Positions 7,195 to 13,071 of a stretch of 13,071 nucleotides of DNA are shown in pieces (position 1 is the first letter of the stretch; each line of letters opens with the position of its first letter). Source of the stretch: Rickettsiales bacterium (GTDB taxonomy: Bacteria; Pseudomonadota; Alphaproteobacteria; Rickettsiales; UBA1997); the NCBI GenBank assembly GCA_031269065.1, contig JAIRWJ010000077.1, positions 1-13,071 on the forward strand. The letters run 5' to 3'. Under the pieces are notes generated by a model, which was not told the DNA's origin, made no database searches, and saw nothing but the letters and a program-made list of their open reading frames with translations. The position numbers and the translations under genes are program-made.

Positions 7195-7297
7195 TTATAT
7201 TACTAAATATTACACTTTACTTTATTTTAACAACGATAAATAATCTAGAATCGCCAGCTTCGGCATTTATTCTATAAAATTTATCTGAGGGTGTTAG

Positions 7298-9130
7298 ATG
7301 TGTGGTATAGTAGGAGTTGTTGGCAGTAGAGGCTCGAATGTGGTTAGTCAAACCCTGAGGTCGCTAGGGCGGCTTGAGTACAGGGGCTATGATTCGGCCG
7401 GGATAGGTATTATCAAAGATGGTGAGTTTAGTATCATCAGAAGTGTTGGCAAAATAAAGAATCTCGGAGACAGGATTCCTAAAGGTTTCCAGTCAGATAT
7501 AGCGCTAGCCCACACAAGATGGGCAACCCATGGCAGAGTCAATGAGCTAAACACGCATCCACATATTTCCTTCAAAAAGGATGTGATGATTGTGCATAAT
7601 GGCATAATAGAAAATTATGTGGATCTTAAGAATTTTCTTCTAAGAGAAGGCTTCAGTTTCTACGGAGAGACAGACTCGGAGGTCATATGCAATTTGGTGT
7701 CTTACAATCTGTTGAAGACAAATACTCTGGAAGAAGCCTTTTTCAACTCCCTCCGCCAGCTGACCGGAAGCTACAGCGTTGTGCTGATATACAGAAATCG
7801 GCCAAATAAGCTTTTTGTTGCGAAGAACGGGTCGCCATTGGTGCTTGGAATTGCGGATGGCAAAAGTATTGTGGCTTCATCCACTATAGCATTTTCTGAT
7901 TTTGTGGAAAACTTTATACAGCTCAGAGACGGTGAATCGATGGTGGTCGGCGCGGATAGCGCTAGTCTCATCGATTCCAGAGGCTCTAAACTCACTAGAT
8001 CCTGGGAAAAACTTAAAATAGACACATCGGAGACTGGCAAAGGCAACTTCGACCACTATATGCTGAAAGAAATACACGAACAACCAGACGTTCTGAGAAG
8101 AACTATACAGGAATATGTGGACATAGGCCGAAAGGAAGTTGTTTTTGGAAAGTTTAACTTTGATCTGAAGAGAATCAATTTTCTGACCATAGTTGCCTGT
8201 GGCACATCCTACCATGCTGGCTGTCTGGCTAAGTACTTTATAGAGGATCTGGCTGGTTTGCCAGTCAACGTTGATCTGGCCTCGGAATTCAGATATAGAA
8301 CAAATCCTCTGAAGAGAGGTAATCTTGCCCTTTTCATATCCCAGTCCGGAGAAACCGCCGATACACTTGCCGCCCTTAGATACTGTAGAGAAAAGAAGCA
8401 GAAAATACTTTCGGTGGTCAATGTTACCCAGAGTGCCATGGCAGGAATATCAGATACAATTATAAAAACTATGGCCGGTGCTGAAATTGGAGTTGCCTCG
8501 ACAAAGGCTTTCACAGCCCAGGTGGCTGTTCTCTACCTGTTGGCTTTGGAAATGGCGAAGCAGAAGGGAACTATTTCTCTAGAGACCTACCACAGCCTGG
8601 TGGCCGACTTTGTCGATTCTGTGACGGTGCTAGAAAAATCACTGGATCCGGCCAATATCGAAAGAATAAAGAAAATTTCCTCCACTATTGCCAGCACAGG
8701 CCACCTAACCTACATCGGAAGGGACATTCTGTATCCAATGGCCCTCGAGGGAGCTCTGAAGATCAAGGAAGTTAGCTATATCCCAACCTATGGCATAGCC
8801 AGTGGCGAGCTGAAGCATGGTTCCATAGCTCTCATAGATTCGAATACATTTGTGATTGCTCTAAACAATAGCAATCTGCTCTACGATAAAAACCTCTCAT
8901 CTATTGAGGAGATTTTAGCTAGAAATGGCAAAGTTATAGTTGTGGGCAATAGAATAATTGATGATCCGAGGATATTCGAGTTTCTAGAAACTCCTGACAC
9001 TAGGAATAAATTTGAGGTATTTCTGTCCATGGTGATTCCACTACAGCTGCTGGCCTACTACACCGGTATTTGCCGAGGAGCGGACGTGGACCAGCCGAGA
9101 AATCTTGCAAAATCAGTTACGGTGGAATAA
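7298..9130 (+). CDS. glmS: Glutamine--fructose-6-phosphate aminotransferase (isomerizing) GlmS
   Basis: GlmS makes glucosamine-6-phosphate from fructose-6-phosphate and glutamine, the first step toward UDP-GlcNAc for peptidoglycan and lipid A. The 610-residue product is full length. The N-terminal glutaminase domain begins MCGIVGVVG, with Cys2 the nucleophile once Met1 is removed; HTRWATHG is at 72-79, NGIIEN at 101-106 and GETDSEV at 123-129. Two SIS sugar-isomerase domains follow: ACGTSYHAG at 300-308, SQSGETADT at 348-356, STKAFTAQ at 401-408, EGALKIKEVSYI at 484-495 and GELKHGS at 503-509 with H507. The C-tail DQPRNLAKSVTVE supplies the Schiff-base lysine K605. The start has a clear GAGGG (7287-7291), 6 nt upstream. 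The 103-bp upstream gap shows no confident promoter. lgt follows after 41 nt. Confidence 0.97.
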   Translation: MCGIVGVVGSRGSNVVSQTLRSLGRLEYRGYDSAGIGIIKDGEFSIIRSVGKIKNLGDRIPKGFQSDIALAHTRWATHGRVNELNTHPHISFKKDVMIVHNGIIENYVDLKNFLLREGFSFYGETDSEVICNLVSYNLLKTNTLEEAFFNSLRQLTGSYSVVLIYRNRPNKLFVAKNGSPLVLGIADGKSIVASSTIAFSDFVENFIQLRDGESMVVGADSASLIDSRGSKLTRSWEKLKIDTSETGKGNFDHYMLKEIHEQPDVLRRTIQEYVDIGRKEVVFGKFNFDLKRINFLTIVACGTSYHAGCLAKYFIEDLAGLPVNVDLASEFRYRTNPLKRGNLALFISQSGETADTLAALRYCREKKQKILSVVNVTQSAMAGISDTIIKTMAGAEIGVASTKAFTAQVAVLYLLALEMAKQKGTISLETYHSLVADFVDSVTVLEKSLDPANIERIKKISSTIASTGHLTYIGRDILYPMALEGALKIKEVSYIPTYGIASGELKHGSIALIDSNTFVIALNNSNLLYDKNLSSIEEILARNGKVIVVGNRIIDDPRIFEFLETPDTRNKFEVFLSMVIPLQLLAYYTGICRGADVDQPRNLAKSVTVE

Positions 9131-9151
9131 CGTTTCGAAAGCTAAGGGTGT

Positions 9152-9161
9152 ACTCCGGAGT
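9152..9161 (+). promoter_or_regulatory. Palindrome enclosing the probable lgt ribosome binding site
   Basis: ACTCCGGAGT is a perfect 10-bp palindrome in the glmS-lgt gap. Its GGAG (9157-9160), 11 nt before the lgt ATG, is the best ribosome binding site available. If the RNA folds, that site is hidden. Whether this matters in the cell is unknown. Confidence 0.35.
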
Positions 9162-9171
9162 TTGATCTGCT

Positions 9172-10008
9172 ATGTTCCAGTTAATTCTTCCTATGTTTGA
9201 TCCGAATATCCTGAAGGCTGGTCCTTTCCAACTGAGATGGTATTCGCTGGCCTATGTGCTGGGACTACTGGCAGCCCAGAAGATAACACATTACCTAAAT
9301 AGACTCTATAAACTTGGGCTGGATAGTGAGGATTTTTATGATGATCTCATAGTGTACATTATGCTGGGCATGGTGGTCGGCGGCCGGTTCGGCTATGTGC
9401 TCTTCTACGGAGCTAGCTACTTCGCAAAGCATCCCCTCGAAATTTTCGCCCTTTGGCACGGTGGAATGTCGTTCCATGGTGGGCTACTGGGGGTTCTGCT
9501 AGCATCAGTGGCACTCTGCCGAAAGCACAGGCTGGCTCCCCTTCTATTCCTGGATCTGCTGACTGTATCCAGCCCCCTAGGTTTGTTTCTGGGAAGAATT
9601 GCGAACTTCATAAACCTAGAGCTGTATGGAAGACCCACAGATCTGCCCTGGGGCATGGTCTTTCCAACGGCAGATGGGCTACCTAGACATCCAAGCCAGC
9701 TCTACGAAGCTCTGCTGGAAGGTCTAGTTATCTTCATAGTTATGCTTGCTTTGGCCAGAACGAAAAAATTCAAAATGCGCGGACTGAATTCAGGACTGTT
9801 TTTGATACTCTACAGCCTATTCAGAATTTTTGTGGAAACTCTCAGGGAACCAGACTTTCGACCCAGATTACTGCCAAATTTTCTGACCATGGGCCAGATG
9901 CTGTCGATTCCCCTGCTGCTGGCTGGGATCGTTATCCTCCAGAGAGCACTTAGAAAACCCGTCCTAGCGGAAAAAGAAGAAACTCTTCCGAAACAAAATC
10001 AGCCCTAG
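9172..10008 (+). CDS. lgt: Phosphatidylglycerol--prolipoprotein diacylglyceryl transferase Lgt
   Basis: Lgt is the inner-membrane enzyme that moves a diacylglyceryl group from phosphatidylglycerol to the lipobox cysteine of prolipoproteins, the first step of lipoprotein maturation. The 278-residue product is normal in length and multi-helical. It has the family core: FQLRWYSLAYVLG at 19-31, GGRFGY at 70-75, HGGMSFHGG at 96-104 (H102 matches the conserved essential His), GRIANFINLELYGR at 141-154 (R142), RHPSQLYEA at 172-180 and the Arg/Glu-rich FRIFVETLREPD at 217-228. The polar tail after about 260 is cytosolic. ATG 9172 was chosen because the FDPNI...LRWY start of the family begins at once; it lies 41 nt after glmS, suggesting co-transcription. 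Its stop is interlocked with that of the opposite response regulator gene, with no terminator between. Confidence 0.96.
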   Translation: MFQLILPMFDPNILKAGPFQLRWYSLAYVLGLLAAQKITHYLNRLYKLGLDSEDFYDDLIVYIMLGMVVGGRFGYVLFYGASYFAKHPLEIFALWHGGMSFHGGLLGVLLASVALCRKHRLAPLLFLDLLTVSSPLGLFLGRIANFINLELYGRPTDLPWGMVFPTADGLPRHPSQLYEALLEGLVIFIVMLALARTKKFKMRGLNSGLFLILYSLFRIFVETLREPDFRPRLLPNFLTMGQMLSIPLLLAGIVILQRALRKPVLAEKEETLPKQNQP

Positions 10009-10688
10009 TTCCTAGGTACAAACATATAGCCACTATTTCTCACTGTTTTTATGAGTTTTGGACTTTTCACATCATCCTCAATTTTTCTTCGAAGTCTCGT
10101 TATCTGGACATCAATACTCCTTTCCACAACTCCACCACCGAATATATTACAGATCTGTTCCCGGGAAAGGACCGTATTAGCATTGTTACAGAATATCGTT
10201 AATATTTTACTCTCAGCATCCGTCAGTTTTACCAGGATATCGTTTCTATAGAGCTCATTCTCAAGAGAATGAAAAACAAAATCGCCAAAATATATTTTAC
10301 CATATTCCGCAACCTCGATATTAACCCTCTTCAGAATATTCATTATTCTCAAGACCAGCTCCTTTGGCTCAAATGGCTTTGGCAGGTAATCATCAGCCCC
10401 GCAGGAGAGTACCTCTATCCTATTGGCAACATCGTTCAGAGCTGTTAGCATCAGTATGGGAATTTTATTTCCGGATTCCCTAGCTTCTGAGATGAAACTG
10501 AGACCATCCTCTCCGGGCATCAGATAATCTACTACCACTAAATCGAAGATGTATTTCTTCATCAATTCGCGAGCCTCGGAAACAGAGGCAGTGCTAGACA
10601 CAAAAAACCCATTTTTGACCAGGTACTTGTCAAGTAAGCTCCTCAGGCGATTGTCATCGTCAATCACCAGAAGATGCCAACCGCTCAT
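10005..10688 (-). CDS. OmpR/PhoB-family response regulator
   Basis: A 227-residue two-component transcription factor. The receiver domain (about 4-118) has the acidic pocket D10/D11, phospho-acceptor D54 (VVVDYLMPGEDG), switch T82 (MLTALND) and K104 (YLPKPFEP), so it should be phosphorylatable. The C-terminal winged helix (about 128-227) has LTDAESKIL, LSREQI, the recognition-helix region RSIDVQITRLRRKIE and the wing KTVRNSGYMF, typical of OmpR/PhoB proteins. Its ATG overlaps the stop of the upstream HAD gene (ATGA, 10685-10688), so it is the last gene of the grpE-iscU-HAD operon. No histidine kinase is present nearby, so the partner is elsewhere. Target genes cannot be read from the sequence. 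Family call is firm; I give no specific name. Confidence 0.92.
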   Translation of the reverse strand: MSGWHLLVIDDDNRLRSLLDKYLVKNGFFVSSTASVSEARELMKKYIFDLVVVDYLMPGEDGLSFISEARESGNKIPILMLTALNDVANRIEVLSCGADDYLPKPFEPKELVLRIMNILKRVNIEVAEYGKIYFGDFVFHSLENELYRNDILVKLTDAESKILTIFCNNANTVLSREQICNIFGGGVVERSIDVQITRLRRKIEDDVKSPKLIKTVRNSGYMFVPRN

Positions 10689-11701
10689 AGATGTTCACCC
10701 AGAGAAAGACTGCTAGCCAAATAATTCAAATTTAGTTTCCTGTCTGAGCACAACTTCAGCACAGTCTCTGGGTTTTTGTCTAGAATCTTTCCGGAAACAC
10801 CGGAGAGCAACAGCATACTATCAACCTCTAGGCCAAGGTCCCTGGTTGCATTGTTAGCACCAAGAACATCCGTATCCAGAGTATCACCAATCATGAGAAT
10901 CTTAGAATTCTGTAGACTCGCATCGCTATAGTTAAAGATTTCCTTCAGTTTCCTAAATGCATAGGCATATATTGCAGAATTTGGCTTACAAATTTCCACC
11001 ACCTGTCCACCCATTTCCCTATATCTGTTTGCCAGAGCTCCCTGCCTTAGCACATAGTTTATCTCACCTGTACTCCTATCTGCCTGGGGAGCCATTGGAT
11101 CCGCACAGTCGCTAAGCATTGGCAGGTCGTATTTTCTGCAGCTGGCTATCTTTTTGCTGAATACACCTATATCTGTCACGTCAAAATATCTTTCTTTATA
11201 CATATCTGATTCGAAGACAGGACCTTTGTATTTACCGTCCAGTCCTTCAATTTCCTTTAGAGACAATTGTGGAAAACCTAGATACACAAAATCAGCCTCC
11301 TTTGGACTATTAACTAGCCTGCAGCCAACCCTCTGGGCAAAATTCTCTTGGCCCAGCTTTCCGAGAACATAACAGTTCTCGAGCCGTTTGCTGGTCGAAA
11401 ATATATCAGAACTCCCTAGCAAAGTGTCTAGCAAAACATCTCCCGAAGTTATCATAACATCATAGACGCAGCCCTTCCGCAGACCCGTTCCGGAAAAATA
11501 GCCATTTTCTACAACCTCACTCCTGCTAGGCATATTTGAAACTAGCACAACCTTTTTCCCAATGTTCCGCAGAAAAGTTGCTGTCTCTATAGCCTCCATT
11601 ATTTCACTTTTTCCGTTCCACAGAACACCGTATATATCGAAAAGTAGAATATCATAGCTCAGCAAAATGTCCTTCAAATCCTCCGATTTTTCTATATACA
11701 C
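10685..11701 (-). CDS. Class IIA HAD-superfamily hydrolase (TIGR01459/CECR5-like phosphatase)
   Basis: About 338 residues from GTG 11701, which lies 4 nt after the iscU stop. The frame is open further up to an ATG at 11761, but that would overlap iscU by 56 bp and add residues before the usual family N-terminus. Motifs from the GTG: FDIYGVLWNG (nucleophile D22), VLVSNMPSR (S55), CKPNSAIY (K239) and GDTLDTDVLGA (D273, D278). A cap domain lies between the second and third motifs, as in class IIA enzymes related to NagD and pyridoxal/glycerol-phosphate phosphatases. The usual second Asp of motif I is Tyr; the alphaproteobacterial subfamily normally has Trp there (DVWGV), so this is a family trait, not decay. 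Substrate unknown. It overlaps the response regulator start by 4 bp. Confidence 0.85.
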   Translation of the reverse strand: MYIEKSEDLKDILLSYDILLFDIYGVLWNGKSEIMEAIETATFLRNIGKKVVLVSNMPSRSEVVENGYFSGTGLRKGCVYDVMITSGDVLLDTLLGSSDIFSTSKRLENCYVLGKLGQENFAQRVGCRLVNSPKEADFVYLGFPQLSLKEIEGLDGKYKGPVFESDMYKERYFDVTDIGVFSKKIASCRKYDLPMLSDCADPMAPQADRSTGEINYVLRQGALANRYREMGGQVVEICKPNSAIYAYAFRKLKEIFNYSDASLQNSKILMIGDTLDTDVLGANNATRDLGLEVDSMLLLSGVSGKILDKNPETVLKLCSDRKLNLNYLASSLSLGEHL

Positions 11702-11705
11702 TTTC

Positions 11706-12092
11706 CTAACTATTTTTATTATTTTTATTCCTATAGTCCTCAATTGCTTTGCGCACAGCATCCTCCGCCATGACAGAGCAGTGAATCTTCACCTTTGGCA
11801 GCTCCAGCTCCTGGACTATATCCTTATTTTTTAGCTTCAGTGCCTCATTGAGGGTCTTTCCCAGAACTTTTTCTGTTATCAGAGAACTAGATGATATAGC
11901 TCCACCGCAGCCGAATGTTTTAAATTTCGCATCAACAATCACATCGTTCTCAACTCTAATCTGGAATTTAAGCATGTCACCACAGACTGGCGAACCAACC
12001 ACACCCGTTCCCACGGACATATCGTTCTCATCCAAACTGCCAACGTTCTTTGGATTTTCACAGTACTCCAACATTTTCTTCGAATATGGCAC
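11706..12092 (-). CDS. iscU: Iron-sulfur cluster assembly scaffold IscU
   Basis: IscU holds a nascent Fe-S cluster built with sulfur from IscS and passes it on with help from Hsp70/J-protein chaperones. The 128-residue product has all ligands: C37 and D39 (SPVCGDM), C62 (FGCGGAISSSSL), H104 and C105 (KIHCSVMAEDA). Start is GTG 12092 with a good GAGGGA (12097-12102). Length matches the family; the lysine/asparagine tail KNNKNS is extra. The Hsp70 (HscA) recognition loop, LPPVK in most IscU proteins, reads LPKVK at 98-102. The usual isc partners (iscS, hscB, hscA, fdx) are not beside it; instead it follows grpE by 14 nt. Identity secure; the altered chaperone motif is noted separately. Confidence 0.95.
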   Translation of the reverse strand: MPYSKKMLEYCENPKNVGSLDENDMSVGTGVVGSPVCGDMLKFQIRVENDVIVDAKFKTFGCGGAISSSSLITEKVLGKTLNEALKLKNKDIVQELELPKVKIHCSVMAEDAVRKAIEDYRNKNNKNS

Positions 12093-12106
12093 AACTTCCC
12101 TCTAAT

Positions 12107-12733
12107 TTATTTAGCAACAACAACCAGCGCCGGCTTGACCACTCTACCATTTAAAGTATAACCGGCTTGCATAACTTCGACTATTGTACCAGAAATATTA
12201 TTACTTTCAATACTTGTGACAGCCTCGTGGTAACTTGGATTGAACTGCTCATCTATTGGATATATTCTCTTCACATTGTTTCTGTCGAAGACTTTTTTTA
12301 GTTCATTGAATGTCAGTTTAATTCCACTATAAAACACTTCAAAATTCTCACCCCCTTCCCCATCGCCAACGCTAGCCATAGCAAGATAGAAATTCTCCAT
12401 AACAGCTATCAAATCTTTAATAAATCCAGCCAAAGCGAACTTCGCAACTCGATCCTTCTCCTCGGCGGACCGTCTCCGGGTATTCTCCAGTTCAGCCAGG
12501 GTCCGCAGTAATTTATCCTTGAGATTCGCGTTTTCCTCCAGCAGTCTACCATTTTCTATAGGCTTCGCTGATTCAGAAATTCTCGCTCCAGTGTCATCTT
12601 TCTCCCCATGCTCTTCGGTTCCGCTTTCTTTGGACTCACTAGTTTCATATTCTTCACTTTCGGAACTATCTACCCTAGGTTTGAAATCATCTTCCTCATC
12701 TCTAAATTTTCTATGAAATTCTTCTCTAGTCAT
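12107..12733 (-). CDS. grpE: GrpE, nucleotide exchange factor for DnaK
   Basis: GrpE dimers release ADP from DnaK (Hsp70) and so drive the chaperone cycle. The 208-residue product has the usual build: an acidic disordered N-terminus (about 10-55), a long coiled coil (about 60-112, with LAELENTRRRSAEEKDRVAKFA), then the beta domain with FNPSYHEAV at 164-172, GTIVEVMQAGYTLNGR at 182-197 and KPALVVV at the end. ATG 12733 is the only reasonable start; no ribosome binding site is visible, and TATAAT lies only 11 nt upstream, which hints at a nearly leaderless message. It is first in the operon with iscU 14 nt downstream. hrcA and dnaK, frequent neighbours, are absent from the window. Confidence 0.95.
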   Translation of the reverse strand: MTREEFHRKFRDEEDDFKPRVDSSESEEYETSESKESGTEEHGEKDDTGARISESAKPIENGRLLEENANLKDKLLRTLAELENTRRRSAEEKDRVAKFALAGFIKDLIAVMENFYLAMASVGDGEGGENFEVFYSGIKLTFNELKKVFDRNNVKRIYPIDEQFNPSYHEAVTSIESNNISGTIVEVMQAGYTLNGRVVKPALVVVAK

Positions 12734-12744
12734 TACAAATTCAA

Positions 12745-12790
12745 ATTATAGACTATACGTATAGATAGTGACTATTTTTAGGTTTTCAAG
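12745..12790 (-). promoter_or_regulatory. Candidate grpE promoter and operator region
   Basis: On the minus strand, TATAAT at 12750-12745 lies 11 nt before the grpE ATG. Upstream of it are the perfect 12-bp palindrome CTATACGTATAG (12753-12764), then the odd-centred palindrome ATAGTGACTAT (12765-12775), then CTTGAAAA (12790-12783), which resembles a heat-shock sigma -35 element. No standard -35 sits 17 nt from TATAAT, and the heat-shock-like -35 has no good -10 at the usual spacing, so sigma class is open. The palindromes occupy the place of an operator. Confidence 0.4.
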
Positions 12791-12885
12791 AAGCTAACTA
12801 AAGATAAGGTTGTCGTCCGGCTATTAATACCATTCCCCTCCCATCAGTTCAGGTAAATTCGAATACAAAATTGCTGGCTAGAGAC

Positions 12886-12910
12886 ATATAATACGCTATC
12901 GTATTTATAT
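12886..12910. repeat. Imperfect inverted repeat
   Basis: AATACG (12890-12895) and CGTATT (12900-12905) are exact arms around a CTAT loop. Pairing extends outward through ATAT-type flanks with one extra base, giving a nearly symmetrical hairpin of about 25 nt that includes TATAAT (12887-12892). No T-run adjoins it. Confidence 0.5.
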
Positions 12911-13040
12911 AGGCATTGACAGTAGTGCAGTTCTAGCGGAGTTTTCCCAGGGAGCACCCGCCGGTAGTCTATAGATCCAACAATTTAATCATTATGGCCC
13001 GAACCTCGCTTTCTACCCCATCATAAATCTTGTTTTTACT

Positions 13041-13062
13041 TTATATATGATTTTATATATAA
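13041..13062. repeat. AT-rich inverted repeat
   Basis: TTATATAT (13041-13048) and ATATATAA (13055-13062) are exact 8-bp arms around GATTTT. TTTATATAT is also repeated directly. It could be a promoter region or a weak terminator for a gene beyond the window; low complexity makes chance likely. Confidence 0.4.
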
Positions 13063-13071
13063 CTCTGTAGA

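Larger units (their letters stand above)
12734..13071. other. Non-coding right end (338 bp), grpE upstream region
   Basis: I see no gene here on either strand: every frame is broken by stops and no tRNA or known small RNA signature is recognisable. It contains the grpE control region (12745-12790), an imperfect hairpin at 12886-12910, a locally GC-rich segment at about 12934-12964 that can form nested stems, and an AT-rich inverted repeat at 13041-13062. Confidence 0.6.

Noticed and set aside
7195..7297. glmS ribozyme or other riboswitch upstream of glmS
   Set aside because: The 103-bp gap is too short for the glmS ribozyme and shows none of its core; that element is known mainly from Firmicutes. 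Only weak AT-rich pairings are visible.
11702..11761. Extended N-terminus of the HAD gene from ATG 11761
   Set aside because: It would overlap iscU by 56 bp and add about 20 basic/hydrophobic residues ahead of the normal family start. GTG 11701, right after the iscU stop, fits better.
12851..12866. TTCGAAT-like T-loop suggesting a tRNA
   Set aside because: The flanks do not form a five-pair T stem and no acceptor or anticodon arm can be drawn.
12969..13031. Short minus-strand frame resembling the start of an acyl carrier protein (VESEVRAIMIKLLDL)
   Set aside because: Only about 20 codons, no start codon or ribosome binding site, stops on both sides, and the DSL serine motif is absent. Chance resemblance is likely.
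1..13071. CRISPR array, insertion sequence or prophage genes
   Set aside because: No regularly spaced direct repeats, transposase-like product or terminal inverted repeats are visible; the repeats present are coding MORN units.

Overview
The window looks like part of the chromosome of an alphaproteobacterium, probably a host-associated (Rickettsiales/Holosporales-like) one. The grounds are: moderately AT-rich sequence with arginine written mostly as AGA/AGG, tight gene packing, several GTG starts, an alphaproteobacterial-type class IIA HAD phosphatase, and a very large MORN-repeat protein with a eukaryote-directed look. The lineage is an inference; no rRNA or other marker is present.

Layout. 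Positions 1-926 (minus) hold the 5' part of a lipoprotein of the LpoA/type I periplasmic-binding-protein family, divergent from rsmI (1004-1888, plus). rsmI is followed by an overlapping 54-codon two-helix membrane microprotein (1881-2045) and then by der (2048-3421); these three look translationally coupled. After a 110-bp gap with a hairpin comes a 1220-codon gene (3532-7194) encoding a MORN-repeat protein, then glmS (7298-9130) and lgt (9172-10008). On the opposite strand, converging on lgt with interlocked stop codons, lies the operon grpE (12733-12107) - iscU (12092-11706) - HAD phosphatase (11701-10685) - OmpR-type response regulator (10688-10005). The last 338 bp (12734-13071) are non-coding: the grpE control region and several inverted repeats.

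Most genes are housekeeping: 16S rRNA methylation (RsmI), ribosome assembly (Der), glucosamine-6-phosphate for cell envelope (GlmS), lipoprotein maturation (Lgt, whose product would also lipidate the LpoA-like protein), Fe-S scaffold (IscU) and DnaK nucleotide exchange (GrpE).

The exceptional gene is the MORN protein. Its first 700 residues are MORN blocks built by duplication of two kinds of larger module. Its C-terminal part carries, in the right order, the His / Asp / Gln-x5-Cys signature of the CE clan of cysteine proteases (Ulp1/SENP, YopJ, ChlaDub, CidB): H945, D976 in a YYYDS context, Q1004 and C1010. I interpret it as a candidate secreted host-targeting effector: a MORN targeting scaffold joined to a deubiquitinase/deSUMOylase/acetyltransferase-like catalytic domain. 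That is inference from motifs read by eye.
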